64,000 bases of DNA from Ancylomarina sp. 16SWW S1-10-2. Its GTDB lineage: Bacteria > Bacteroidota > Bacteroidia > Bacteroidales > Marinifilaceae. The DNA lies in the NCBI RefSeq assembly GCF_009669305.1, contig NZ_SADB01000004.1, positions 154,650 to 218,649 on the forward strand. Reading direction: 5' to 3'. Position 1 is the first letter of the stretch. Every line of letters starts with the position of its first letter. A program made the position numbers and the translations under genes. Below the pieces are notes generated by a model. It saw only the letters and a program-made list of their open reading frames with translations. It did not search any database and was not told the DNA's origin. This document shows positions 56,433-64,000 of the stretch, one piece after another.

Positions 56433-57113
56433 TTATTTAATGCAGTAAAAGCCAGCAAAGGTGTTCGATGTCCATAATATCTCAACGACTTTAAAACCAC
56501 AGTCTCTTAACAGTTTCATAAAAGTTTCAATTGTTATTGGAAAGTAGTTAACACCAAATCGGCTACTATGATTAAACGATTCTTCTTCTGTTCTACCTTG
56601 GCTTATTTGAAAATTAATACTTTTTTGTTTTGCATATTTTATACCTGCCTCCGAAGCGGGTGAAATATTTTCGGTAGTAATAAAAAGGCCTCCATCCTCT
56701 AAAAGATTATAGCATACTTCTAAAGCTTTTTTTCTGTTTTCCCAATCAAGATAATGATGACATTGAATAGCCGTAATAATATCGGGGGTACTTGTCTTTA
56801 TTGTTTCAAGTTCCTGAGTCGTACAAACACCTATTGATTTTACATTCTTATTTTTACTATTCTTATTTAAGCTTATATCCATCATCTCTTTTGATGGGTC
56901 AGCTAAGAGAAAATCAGTATCACAAAATGCTTTAACAGCCAAATCAATTAGGTTTCCTGTTCCACATCCAGTATCAATCCAACATTTGGGTTGGGGTTTA
57001 ATAATTTTAACAATATCAATTACCTCATTCATCAATAGGTCGTAGTAAGGTAATGTTTCTCTGACCTGTCTATCGTAGGTCTCCGCTAGATGCGGTGATG
57101 TGTTATCGCTCAT
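56433..57113 (-). CDS. Class I SAM-dependent methyltransferase
   Basis: This 226-residue protein has the Methyltransf_11/25-type core: motif I CWIDTGCGTGNLIDLAVKAF, the acidic motif II FLLADPSKEMMDI, a motif III region ITAIQCHHYLDWENRKKAL and a late strand LEDGGLFITTENI. The C-terminal segment closes with FYCIK. The substrate is unknown; small molecules are usual for this type. It stands alone, downstream of the broken gluconolactonase gene. Confidence 0.88.
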   Translation of the reverse strand: MSDNTSPHLAETYDRQVRETLPYYDLLMNEVIDIVKIIKPQPKCWIDTGCGTGNLIDLAVKAFCDTDFLLADPSKEMMDISLNKNSKNKNVKSIGVCTTQELETIKTSTPDIITAIQCHHYLDWENRKKALEVCYNLLEDGGLFITTENISPASEAGIKYAKQKSINFQISQGRTEEESFNHSSRFGVNYFPITIETFMKLLRDCGFKVVEILWTSNTFAGFYCIK

Positions 57114-57409
57114 AAATTTAATTTTTATTTAAAATAATTTCAAAATTTAAATGCATTATCACTTTTGCTCAGCCTTGCTGTCAAGAGTCTTGCTTTGTTT
57201 CTTGGGTTTCCGAAAATTGTCGGAATTTATGACTGTTAGAACTTAGCTTCTATAGTCATTTAAAAACAATCAAAATTGATGATAGGTGGGTAGAAATACC
57301 AATATCACATAAAGTAGATTACAGATATTTCAGTATTAATTCGAGAAAAAATTGAAAAGGGTTTTAGCCACTCCAGTTAAGTACTTCTCTGCTTTTTGTT
57401 ATATTATGT

Positions 57410-57800
57410 ATTAGCATTCTAGATTTGATTAATTCGCCTAAAGGGAAAAAAATATCTACCGCTTGTTTTTAACCAGTGGTTAAATACACATTTTCAGCTT
57501 TGTCAATTGACATCCTATTACAGCCAAATTTAACAAAAAGCGTCTTATTTGTCAAGGAACTATCCTTTTGAATATTATATTATATGTTTTTTCTGCTTGA
57601 GCGTCTGTTATATAAAGAATTTTTCCATCGGGAGTTCCGAGCGCACCACTGGGTTTTTCCAAATCATTACATACTCGAATAACCGATGAATGGTCTGGAT
57701 TGATATAATACACATGCATTCCGTTTTGAGGAAGTTCGGAGTCATTATTACCATATTTTGGGTCCGTAAAGTAAACACAACCTTTCCGTAAGGCCCAATA
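57410..57800 (-). pseudogene. Broken SMP-30/gluconolactonase gene
   Basis: Minus-strand frames give VYFTDPKYGNNDSELPQNGM and then DLEKPSGALGTPDGKILYIT, ending at a stop at 57552-57554. A second piece past that stop reads NRMSIDKAENVYLTTG, then a stop, then KQAVDIFFPLGELI. These follow the order of the SMP-30/gluconolactonase/LRE beta-propeller (YFTDPxYG, LSPDGKxLYV, MxxDxxGNVYLT, VFxPxGxLI). The 5' half is missing, a stretch between the two pieces is deleted, and several stops interrupt the rest. It begins a few bases after the HD-domain gene ends, so recombination probably truncated it. Confidence 0.75.
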
Positions 57801-57815
57801 TTATAATTATACAAT

Positions 57816-58304
57816 TTAACCTTTACAGTACATGCTGTTAATTAATGAAATACCAGTTTGAGTCTTAAAATATTTCTTTTGAATGCTCTCAATCGAATGG
57901 TCTGGCATTTTATCTTCATCAATATTTACTAAAAAATCAGCTTCAATCAATATTTGAAAATCTATTCCATCTATTTTCTGATACGAATGATGATTTCCAA
58001 TTAAATAACAAATTCTATCGAGATTTTCCTTTTTAAGATTTATTTCCGAAAGTAAATCTGTTGCAACAGCAGGACCTTCTTTTTCTTGATATGGTCCACT
58101 TGTATTATTGTATTTTTCTTTAGCATTTTTAATCCCAATATCATGAAGAATAGCAGCAATATCAATGATTAATATTTCATTGTCTGATAAATTCTCCCGA
58201 CGTGCAATACAACTTGCAAATCCATAAACTTTTAATGCATGGTTTATTCTCCGAACATCTTTTCCGAAGTGCTCAATCATCTTCTGTATTATTCTACCCG
58301 TCAT
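57816..58304 (-). CDS. HD-domain phosphohydrolase
   Basis: This 162-residue protein has the HD metal site: H22 (RINHALKVYG), HD in IAAILHDIGI, the NHHS segment (LIGNHHSYQK) and a later Asp in ILIEADFLVNIDED. This small stand-alone type is annotated HD-domain hydrolase and acts on nucleotides or phosphate esters; the natural substrate is unknown. It lies 35 bases after the papain-like gene, in the same direction. Confidence 0.87.
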   Translation of the reverse strand: MTGRIIQKMIEHFGKDVRRINHALKVYGFASCIARRENLSDNEILIIDIAAILHDIGIKNAKEKYNNTSGPYQEKEGPAVATDLLSEINLKKENLDRICYLIGNHHSYQKIDGIDFQILIEADFLVNIDEDKMPDHSIESIQKKYFKTQTGISLINSMYCKG

Positions 58305-58339
58305 TTTGTTTTAAGTGTATTCGTTTTCTAGTTTTGCAT

Positions 58340-59038
58340 CTATCGTGCTAAATTATTGAGCTTGGTTTTTATTTTGTCGTCATCAATTTTATACACAATA
58401 ATGTGTTCGGTGTCCCAATATGTTTTCTTTATAAATTTATTTAAAGATTTAAATGTATTAGGTTCAAACATTCCATTTTTTGTGTAAAATATTTCATCAC
58501 GATAATATACCGTGTGAATAATCCATCCAAAATTGTTAACAAAAGCAAGTAGAACATCGTTCGGAATAGTTTTTTTTAGATTTTTCCTAGGAGTTGTAGA
58601 AAACTCAGTAATGACTTTAAAAGAATTCCTTAAAATTTTCTCTAGTGATTCACTCTTGATGCTTGTTGTTTTTCTAAAAATGTTTTGACTAAAAGTCTCA
58701 TTATTTTCAAAATATTTCTCAAGTGCGTATGAAAAGCAATTTTGTATGCTTGTTTCATCTGAAAGGACATAACCCTTTGAAGCAAAATAACCTTTGTGTT
58801 CGATATTTTCCAAAGAAGACGTGTCAGTTTTTTTATCTTGATTTAAGATATTTATTTTTATCGTATCACTCAGCCATAAAACGTTAATAATCATGGATTT
58901 ATTTTCTACTTTTAACGTGTCTAGCACTGTAAGTTTGAGATTAATCGGAGAATGAGTTGACAAATTTGTTTGGCAATAAACTTGTGTAAAAATAAAACTA
59001 AGAAGTATTGTGATTATATACTTTCTAAATGGTGTCAT
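58340..59038 (-). CDS. Exported papain/NlpC-P60-like protein, paralog of the 24 kb lipoprotein
   Basis: This 232-residue protein has a cleavable signal peptide (ITILLSFIFTQVYCQ). C101 lies in IQNCFSYALEKYF and H175 in WIIHTVYYRDEIFYTKNG, the same pattern and almost the same spacing as in the lipoprotein at 24166-24909 (C120, H193). Both end with a F-x-x-L...K-x-Y...T...V/I-Y-K segment. The conserved Cys and His suggest a papain-like amidase or peptidase. I do not recognise a named family. Confidence 0.6.
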   Translation of the reverse strand: MTPFRKYIITILLSFIFTQVYCQTNLSTHSPINLKLTVLDTLKVENKSMIINVLWLSDTIKINILNQDKKTDTSSLENIEHKGYFASKGYVLSDETSIQNCFSYALEKYFENNETFSQNIFRKTTSIKSESLEKILRNSFKVITEFSTTPRKNLKKTIPNDVLLAFVNNFGWIIHTVYYRDEIFYTKNGMFEPNTFKSLNKFIKKTYWDTEHIIVYKIDDDKIKTKLNNLAR

Positions 59039-59228
59039 TTTATTTTGTATTTATGTTAATTATAGTTTAATAAATGTTAGTGAATCAAAGGTATCTACCT
59101 TTCATGTTTGCATTGAGTAAAGTGTAGAAATGGTTCGCTGAGATGTTGAACATTTTCAATCCTTTAATAAGTCTAGAAACTTAAAATTCTAATTGGTACA
59201 ATTCAACAAGAAGAGTAAAGGACAGATA

Positions 59229-59356
59229 CCGCAACATTAGCCCATAGCTAAGTGGAGAGACTAGTTCTCTTTCGGATAACTTAAATTCTCATCTAATTTA
59301 ATAATGTAAATATAAAGGTGTGTGAGAGGTTCTCCTCTAGGCTAATGGCTTAGCGG
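59229..59356. repeat. 128-base imperfect palindrome downstream of the HEPN gene
   Basis: CCGC...CATTAGCC (59229-59242) pairs with GGCTAATG...GCGG (59340-59356). Each half also holds a small hairpin (AGAGA-CTAGT-TCTCT and AGAGG-TTCT-CCTCT). Placement after a gene and folding resemble the palindromes at 7.6-8.3 kb, but attC-like core sites are not evident. Nothing else is seen in 59039-59386. Confidence 0.5.
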
Positions 59357-59386
59357 CAGCCTACTCGATTAGCATTTCGTGTTTTA

Positions 59387-60085
59387 TTATTTAAATATAT
59401 CCTTCATCTTATCAGGATTAGTTAATCGAGAATAATAATCAGTATATATCTTTTTTACTGTTTCATTATTCTTAAATTTTGTTGAGTGTTCTTTACACTT
59501 TATTCTTATTTTATTCACCAATTCGTTGACATCAGGGTTTTCCAAATTCGAATTTTCAATCTGTTGATATAAGTCTCCGATAAGATTGAAAAAAATATCT
59601 GTCAAACCATTATATATTTTAGTAGGAGTTGATAATAAATCCATTGTATCATCAGCGTCTTTCTTTTTTGACTCAATTTTAGTTAAAATCACTTTCAAGT
59701 TACTCATATATAGATTTTGGTAGTCTTCTCTGCATGAATCTTCATCTGAAATATCGCCATTATCAAGTAAATATTTTTTAAATCTGTTTTTAATTCCATT
59801 ATCAAAAAACGATAAAATAGAAAGGTATGTATTGAACTTTATATCATGGAGAAACTTATTTCTAAAATTCATCTGTAATTCTAAGCCTTGATATTCATCC
59901 TTTTCAAGAACATCTATATCATATAACAAATCAATCTTATTTTGAAAACTTATTCCCGCTTTACTTCCAAACAGTTTTGTTTTAGTACTATTATTTATAC
60001 CCAGACATAAAAGCAAGAGTATCTTTATTGATTCCTCAATTTGCAATGCGTATTCCAATACTTCAGTTCTTTTATCTAAATCCAT
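59387..60085 (-). CDS. Hypothetical protein with HEPN-type RNase motif
   Basis: This 232-residue all-helical protein has a helix EYALQIEESIKILLLLCLGI followed by MNFRNKFLHDIKF, where R-N-x3-H fits the R-x4-6-H motif of HEPN RNases, with Asn right after Arg as usual. The C-terminal half is charged and helical (KVILTKIESKKKDADDTMDL). HEPN proteins are frequent toxins or defence effectors. No antitoxin such as MNT is adjacent. Structural comparison would be needed to exclude a DUF4145-like non-enzymatic protein. Confidence 0.5.
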   Translation of the reverse strand: MDLDKRTEVLEYALQIEESIKILLLLCLGINNSTKTKLFGSKAGISFQNKIDLLYDIDVLEKDEYQGLELQMNFRNKFLHDIKFNTYLSILSFFDNGIKNRFKKYLLDNGDISDEDSCREDYQNLYMSNLKVILTKIESKKKDADDTMDLLSTPTKIYNGLTDIFFNLIGDLYQQIENSNLENPDVNELVNKIRIKCKEHSTKFKNNETVKKIYTDYYSRLTNPDKMKDIFK

Positions 60086-60120
60086 ATCTATCTATTAGTG
60101 TAGGTGATAAGTTATTGTTT

Positions 60121-60279
60121 AGTAGACTCTACTAATGGTCTTGTGTATGAAACGTAGTGTGTAAAAAGGAATTACTTTTCGGATTAAACACAGAGCCTAA
60201 TTTAAAAATTTGGTGGTTTTTGCAAATAAGCATAAACCGTTTAGTTTAGCACTTACTAGCGATGTTTTATACACGTTAT
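60121..60279. repeat. 160-base imperfect palindrome between two accessory genes
   Basis: TTGTGTATGAAACGTAG (60141-60157) pairs imperfectly with GATGTTTTATACACGTTAT (60261-60279). A small hairpin, AGTAG-ACT-CTACT, lies at the left end. The motif TATACACGTT also occurs in the arm of the palindrome at 7.75 kb. It sits 13 bases from the stop of the 60292-61089 gene. Confidence 0.5.
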
Positions 60280-60291
60280 TATACATAATAC

Positions 60292-61089
60292 TTATTCAAG
60301 TTTAGGCACTCCAAATACGCCTCCAAGAAAACTACCAATCAACCTTGATATATCATTTCCGCTGGCTTTATCAAAACTCATAAACTGAATAAATTTTTTC
60401 TTTGACCATTTAATTATCGTTCCAAAAGAAAGACTCCATTTTCGCTTAACTTCAGAAATTGTCATTTGAGACATATCTTCTTTTAATTCCGAAAGGTTTG
60501 CTTTTGCATTATTTAAATCTTGATATTTTTCAGTTGTTTTATCTTTAATAGACTTTAATTCTTGCTCTAAAAATTTCACTTGCTTGTCAATTAGTACTAC
60601 TGCCAAGTCTTGTTTTTCAGAAGACAGAGGAAATTCTTCCTCATATTCATTAAATGGCATTTTTTCTTGTACTTCTTTAGAGTAAAATTCAATTATTTTG
60701 TCTTTTAAGAAAAAATCTATTGGGTTTACTAATTCATTAATTATAGATATATTTTCTTTCCATTTTTCTAAGTCAGCTTTTAGTTGGTCGCATATTTTTT
60801 GATTAAATATGAGTTTTTTTTGATTCGTTTTTTTACTTGAATCTTTTGCATTTGGATAGTAATTCCAGTCAATATAGTCTCCGTCTATTATAAAATTTAT
60901 CTCAAAGGAAAAACTACTATTTTTAATTTTATAACTAGTCTTTATGTTTTCGTAAGATATATTATTGAAACTGACTTTTGAAGAAACAGCATCTAATTCG
61001 ATTTGTTTCCTAAATGGAATTAATTTCTCATTAAAGCTGTTTAAAAGTGTAATTAAGGAAATAGGAAGTTTTTTGGTTATATCTATCAT
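60292..61089 (-). CDS. Hypothetical coiled-coil protein
   Basis: This 265-residue protein has no signal peptide. The N-terminal part (about 1-100) looks beta-rich (SKVSFNNISYENIKTSYKIK). A coiled coil runs about 160-210 (KQVKFLEQELKSIKDKTTEK). A short basic-hydrophobic tail (LSFGTIIKWSKKKFIQFM, then ISRLIGSFLGGVFG) might associate with a membrane. I do not recognise the family. It is flanked by palindromic spacers like the neighbouring accessory genes. Confidence 0.6.
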   Translation of the reverse strand: MIDITKKLPISLITLLNSFNEKLIPFRKQIELDAVSSKVSFNNISYENIKTSYKIKNSSFSFEINFIIDGDYIDWNYYPNAKDSSKKTNQKKLIFNQKICDQLKADLEKWKENISIINELVNPIDFFLKDKIIEFYSKEVQEKMPFNEYEEEFPLSSEKQDLAVVLIDKQVKFLEQELKSIKDKTTEKYQDLNNAKANLSELKEDMSQMTISEVKRKWSLSFGTIIKWSKKKFIQFMSFDKASGNDISRLIGSFLGGVFGVPKLE

Positions 61090-61616
61090 TTGTTTGTTAA
61101 TTTTATATTATGCATAATAAGTGGCTAAAGTGAAGTGCGCTTTAGCCCATTTAGCTGTTGGTTCTTATAAGTTGTTGTTTTGCTTGCTTTTATTTAATGT
61201 AATCACATCTAATTGACTTTTTATTTTTGCAAGAGACTTTTTACTTAAGTGACTGTAAATGTCAATTGTCATAATTAATTTTTGATTTGAAATTCAAATC
61301 GATTCCTCCTGAATTTAAATAACTTGTATCAAAGTTATGAAAAATATAGACTAAACAGTTTTGAGCTTTGCCGTGAAAATTGCAGCATGTTTAAATAGAA
61401 TCTATCTACATAAGAGCTTTGTAGTTCTATTGTCCTTTGTTATAGTAAATCAAACTTAGTATTTATGTTCCTTAAAAAGCCTATACATCTTTAGTTAATG
61501 CTTTCTGGTTTTTTTGTACTTTAGTGGCTTAATTGGAAAATTACGAATGAATAATTGCGAATGACTAAATTCGTGAGCTTTGTATCGTAATGAATAACCG
61601 TAATTCGTAATTGAGA
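61090..61616. other. Intergenic region with a small hairpin
   Basis: GGCTAAAG-TGAAGTGCG-CTTTAGCC (61123-61147) is a perfect 8-bp stem just upstream of the divergent accessory gene. The remaining 450 AT-rich bases have no convincing gene and no clear promoter box for the YfhO gene. Confidence 0.45.
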
Positions 61617-64000
61617 ATGAATTTTAAGTCGATATTTAAATCTGCATTACCACATCTAGTTTCAATTGTTGTTTTTCTTATAATAGGATTTATCTACTTT
61701 CAGCCTGTGCTAGAAGGTAAGCAGTTGCGCAAAGGCGATTCGGTGAATGCTTGGGGAGGAAAAAAAGAGATTATCGATTATCGAAAAGCGACTGGCGACG
61801 ATCCACTTTGGACCAATTCGATGTTTGGAGGTATGCCAGCCTATCAAATTAATGTTGATTATGAGGCGAAGGATATGTATACTTTCAAGCAAATAATGGA
61901 GTTGTACACACCCGACCCTGTTCGTTTCTTGTTACTTTACCTTCTCGGATTTTACATCCTCCTTATTTCGCTTCGGGTTAATCCATGGCTATCTTTGGCA
62001 GGCGCTATTGCCTATGCATTTTCAACTTATTTTATCATTATTATAGGTGCAGGTCACCTCTGGAAGGTAAATGCGCTAGCCTTTATTCCTCCCGCCTTGG
62101 CCGGAATTCTTATGGTGTTTCGTGGGCGCTACCTTTGGGGCGGTTTGTTGGCAAGTTTCTTCCTTATTTTGGAACTCTATTCCAATCATATTCAGATGAC
62201 CTATTATTTTGCTATGATGGTTTTCTGTATCGTGATATTTGAATTTTATCACCGATACAAAACTAAGGAATTAGCTCATTTTTTCAAGGCAATTGCCGTA
62301 TTACTTGCTGCATCCTTTATCGCAATTGGAGTGAATAATACCAACCTTTTTAATTCGTACGAGTATAGTAAATCGACCATACGTGGCAAATCTGAATTAA
62401 CATTGGGCGATAGTAAGGATAAAACCACTGGGCTCGATAAAGGGTATGCAACCCAATGGTCGTATGGTATTCCCGAAACATTGAGTTTACTTATTCCTAA
62501 CGTAAAAGGAGGAGCTGGTTCGCCACAAGAGGCTGTTCAAATCGTGAAATATGTAAGTAGCGGTCAAATTCAAAAGGTTGACGATTATTATAAACTAGAG
62601 CAAGTTGATAACCATCATTATTGGGGAAATCAACCTTTTACGGCAGGTCCTGTTTATGCGGGAGCATTAATGTTGTTCTTATTCGTGCTCGGCTTATTCA
62701 TTGTTCCAGGACGATTGAAATGGGGTTTGCTTACAGCTACGATTCTGTCCATTATGCTATCGTGGGGACACCACTTTGCAGGCTTAACCAATTTCTTTTT
62801 AGACTATGTGCCGCTTTACAATAAGTTTCGTGTGGTCTCGTCAATACTAATAGTTGTGGAGCTTTGTGTGCCATTGTTGGGCATATTAGCTGTCAAAAAA
62901 ATTATCGACGAACCCGAAGTTTTAAAGCGCAAGATTGCTTTTGGCTCATTCAAATTGAATATTGGAATTATACCTTTTGCCCTTACAGGTGGTTTGGCTA
63001 TCATCCTATATCTACTACCTAATTTAGGTCTCGATTTTTTGAGTGATATGGAAACTAACTATTTCGCACAAATTAAATCGGGTAATCCCGATGCCGTTGG
63101 TTTTATATCTCAAATTCAAGCTGATTTAATAGATGCTCGAATCTCAATCTTCAGAGCCGATGCTCTACGATCAATTTCATTTGTAGCTTTGGGAGCGGGA
63201 TTATTAGTTCTTTTTTATCGTAAGATAATAAATACGAAGATCCTGATTCTGGCTTTAATCGTATTGGTATTAGCTGATCTTTGGCCAGTAAACAAACGTT
63301 ATTTGAACAACGATGCTTTTGTTACCCCAAAGGATATGAAATTGGCTTTTAATCCAACTCAAGCTGATTACGAAATTCTACAAATGGAATTAAATAAGCA
63401 TCCAGAACTAAGAGAGCCACTACAAAAAGCTGTAGCTAATTATAAAAAAGAAAATCGTAAAGCCGATCAGTACGAAACAATAGCTGCCCAATTGTGGGCT
63501 TTAAATATGAATTCGAATTATCGTGTTTTAAACAAAACGGTAGGCACATTTCAGAATTCAAGTACCTCATATTTTCACAAATCTGTTGGCGGATATCATG
63601 GTGCTAAGCTGCGACGCATACAAGAACTTTACGATTATTATATTGAAAAGGGCAATGCGAATGTGATTAATATGCTGAATGCACGTTATGTTATTGTTCC
63701 CAAAAAAGAGGGCGGTATTCAAGCTGTTTATAATCCCGATGCTTTAGGTTGTGCTTGGTTGGTTTCAAATTATAAATTAGTTGACAATGCCGATGAGGAA
63801 ATTATGAGTTTAGGCGCATTTAATCCTACAAAAGAGCTAATTGTTGATAAACGTTTTGCCGATCAGGTGAATGGTTTTGTAAGTAGTCCCGATAGTTTGG
63901 CAAGCATTGATATGACTCACTATGCGCCCAACGGCATTCAGTACGAATACCAATCTAGTACAGAGCAACTAGTGGTATTCTCAGAGATGTATTACCAACC
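61617..64000 (+). CDS. YfhO-family large membrane protein (C-terminus beyond the window)
   Basis: From ATG 61617 the frame stays open for 794 codons to the last base. An N-terminal helix (IVVFLIIGFIYFQPVLEG) is followed by the YfhO-type periplasmic loop GDSVNAWGGKKEIIDYRKAT and DPLWTNSMFGGMPAYQI. About ten further transmembrane helices follow (RFLLLYLLGFYILLISL, AGAIAYAFSTYFIIIIGAGH, SIMLSWGHHFAGLTNF). The part after about residue 560 is soluble and periplasmic (NMLNARYVIVPKKEGG). YfhO proteins are GT-C-like membrane proteins linked to glycosylation of teichoic or surface polymers in Firmicutes; in Bacteroidota the role is unknown. Confidence 0.88.
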   Translation, partial: MNFKSIFKSALPHLVSIVVFLIIGFIYFQPVLEGKQLRKGDSVNAWGGKKEIIDYRKATGDDPLWTNSMFGGMPAYQINVDYEAKDMYTFKQIMELYTPDPVRFLLLYLLGFYILLISLRVNPWLSLAGAIAYAFSTYFIIIIGAGHLWKVNALAFIPPALAGILMVFRGRYLWGGLLASFFLILELYSNHIQMTYYFAMMVFCIVIFEFYHRYKTKELAHFFKAIAVLLAASFIAIGVNNTNLFNSYEYSKSTIRGKSELTLGDSKDKTTGLDKGYATQWSYGIPETLSLLIPNVKGGAGSPQEAVQIVKYVSSGQIQKVDDYYKLEQVDNHHYWGNQPFTAGPVYAGALMLFLFVLGLFIVPGRLKWGLLTATILSIMLSWGHHFAGLTNFFLDYVPLYNKFRVVSSILIVVELCVPLLGILAVKKIIDEPEVLKRKIAFGSFKLNIGIIPFALTGGLAIILYLLPNLGLDFLSDMETNYFAQIKSGNPDAVGFISQIQADLIDARISIFRADALRSISFVALGAGLLVLFYRKIINTKILILALIVLVLADLWPVNKRYLNNDAFVTPKDMKLAFNPTQADYEILQMELNKHPELREPLQKAVANYKKENRKADQYETIAAQLWALNMNSNYRVLNKTVGTFQNSSTSYFHKSVGGYHGAKLRRIQELYDYYIEKGNANVINMLNARYVIVPKKEGGIQAVYNPDALGCAWLVSNYKLVDNADEEIMSLGAFNPTKELIVDKRFADQVNGFVSSPDSLASIDMTHYAPNGIQYEYQSSTEQLVVFSEMYYQ

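Noticed and set aside
57608-57814. 68-codon open frame next to the HD gene
   Set aside because: It is an out-of-frame reading of the gluconolactonase remnant; the correct frame carries the recognisable motifs.
58340-59038. Treating this cysteine-peptidase-like protein as the activating protease of the gasdermin-like gene
   Set aside because: It has a signal peptide and should leave the cytoplasm, and it is more than 2 kb away with other genes between.
1-64000. CRISPR arrays, rRNA, transposases and phage genes
   Set aside because: None was found: no regularly spaced direct repeats, no rRNA-like sequence, and no transposase, integrase or phage structural genes on either strand.

Overview
This AT-rich 64 kb window comes from a Bacteroidota chromosome, most likely a marine Marinilabiliales-type organism. 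The lineage call is an inference. It rests on the low GC, TAnnTTTG-type promoter boxes, the near absence of Shine-Dalgarno sequences, a DUF4834 protein, single-chain glycyl-tRNA synthetase, TPR-fused histidine kinases and LuxR-type regulators, and a YfhO membrane protein. No plasmid, phage, transposase, integrase or CRISPR array was seen.

Layout. 1-3.1 kb: a secreted thioredoxin (cut by the left edge), DUF4834, glycyl-tRNA synthetase and tRNA-Leu(CAA). 3.1-7.3 kb: a two-gene restriction-modification-like module (PD-(D/E)XK nuclease plus Eco57I-type adenine methylase), followed by a decayed copy of the same tRNA-Leu and then tRNA-Lys(CTT); this looks like the footprint of a tRNA-targeted island. 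7.6-9.6 kb: two accessory genes, each followed by a long imperfect palindrome; one unit has integron attC-like core sites. 10-11.9 kb: CbpM/CbpA chaperone pair and a DUF2179 membrane protein. 13-20.3 kb: a six-gene membrane complex related to hydrogenase-4 and complex I. Its large subunit lacks the nickel-binding cysteines and its NuoB-like subunit lacks three of the four N2-cluster cysteines, so it is an energy-converting-hydrogenase-related (Ehr-type) complex rather than a hydrogenase.

20.8-30.4 kb: enoyl-CoA hydratase, a hybrid histidine kinase, a putative papain-like lipoprotein, a Trm11-like methyltransferase, a TPR histidine kinase and small hypothetical genes. 30.6-36.1 kb: a tightly coupled five-gene operon (KamA radical-SAM aminomutase, GNAT-histone-deacetylase fusion, two D-Ala-D-Ala-ligase-like ATP-grasp enzymes, GNAT) that reads like an undescribed beta-amino-acid or peptide pathway. 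36.9-42.6 kb: two GH130 enzymes alternating with two GT4 glycosyltransferases, one of them fused to a C-terminal helical domain, followed by a divergent enolase.

45-55.3 kb: AhpD-like and DoxX-like proteins, a TPR-LuxR regulator divergent from a GH2 plus GH117-like lipoprotein pair (possibly red-algal galactan degradation), a ClC channel and MarC. 55.5-61.1 kb: an accessory stretch with a putative bacterial gasdermin lacking an adjacent protease, a methyltransferase, a broken SMP-30/gluconolactonase gene, an HD hydrolase, a second papain-like secreted protein paralogous to the one at 24 kb, a HEPN-motif protein and an unknown coiled-coil protein, with palindromic spacers between some of them. 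A YfhO-family membrane protein runs off the right edge.

The best candidates for new biology are the cysteine-less Ehr-type complex, the KamA/HDAC/ATP-grasp operon, the orphan gasdermin-like gene, and the cassette-like units. All calls are from reading the sequence and recalled family features. No database search was run, and hand-read base coordinates may be off by one or two.
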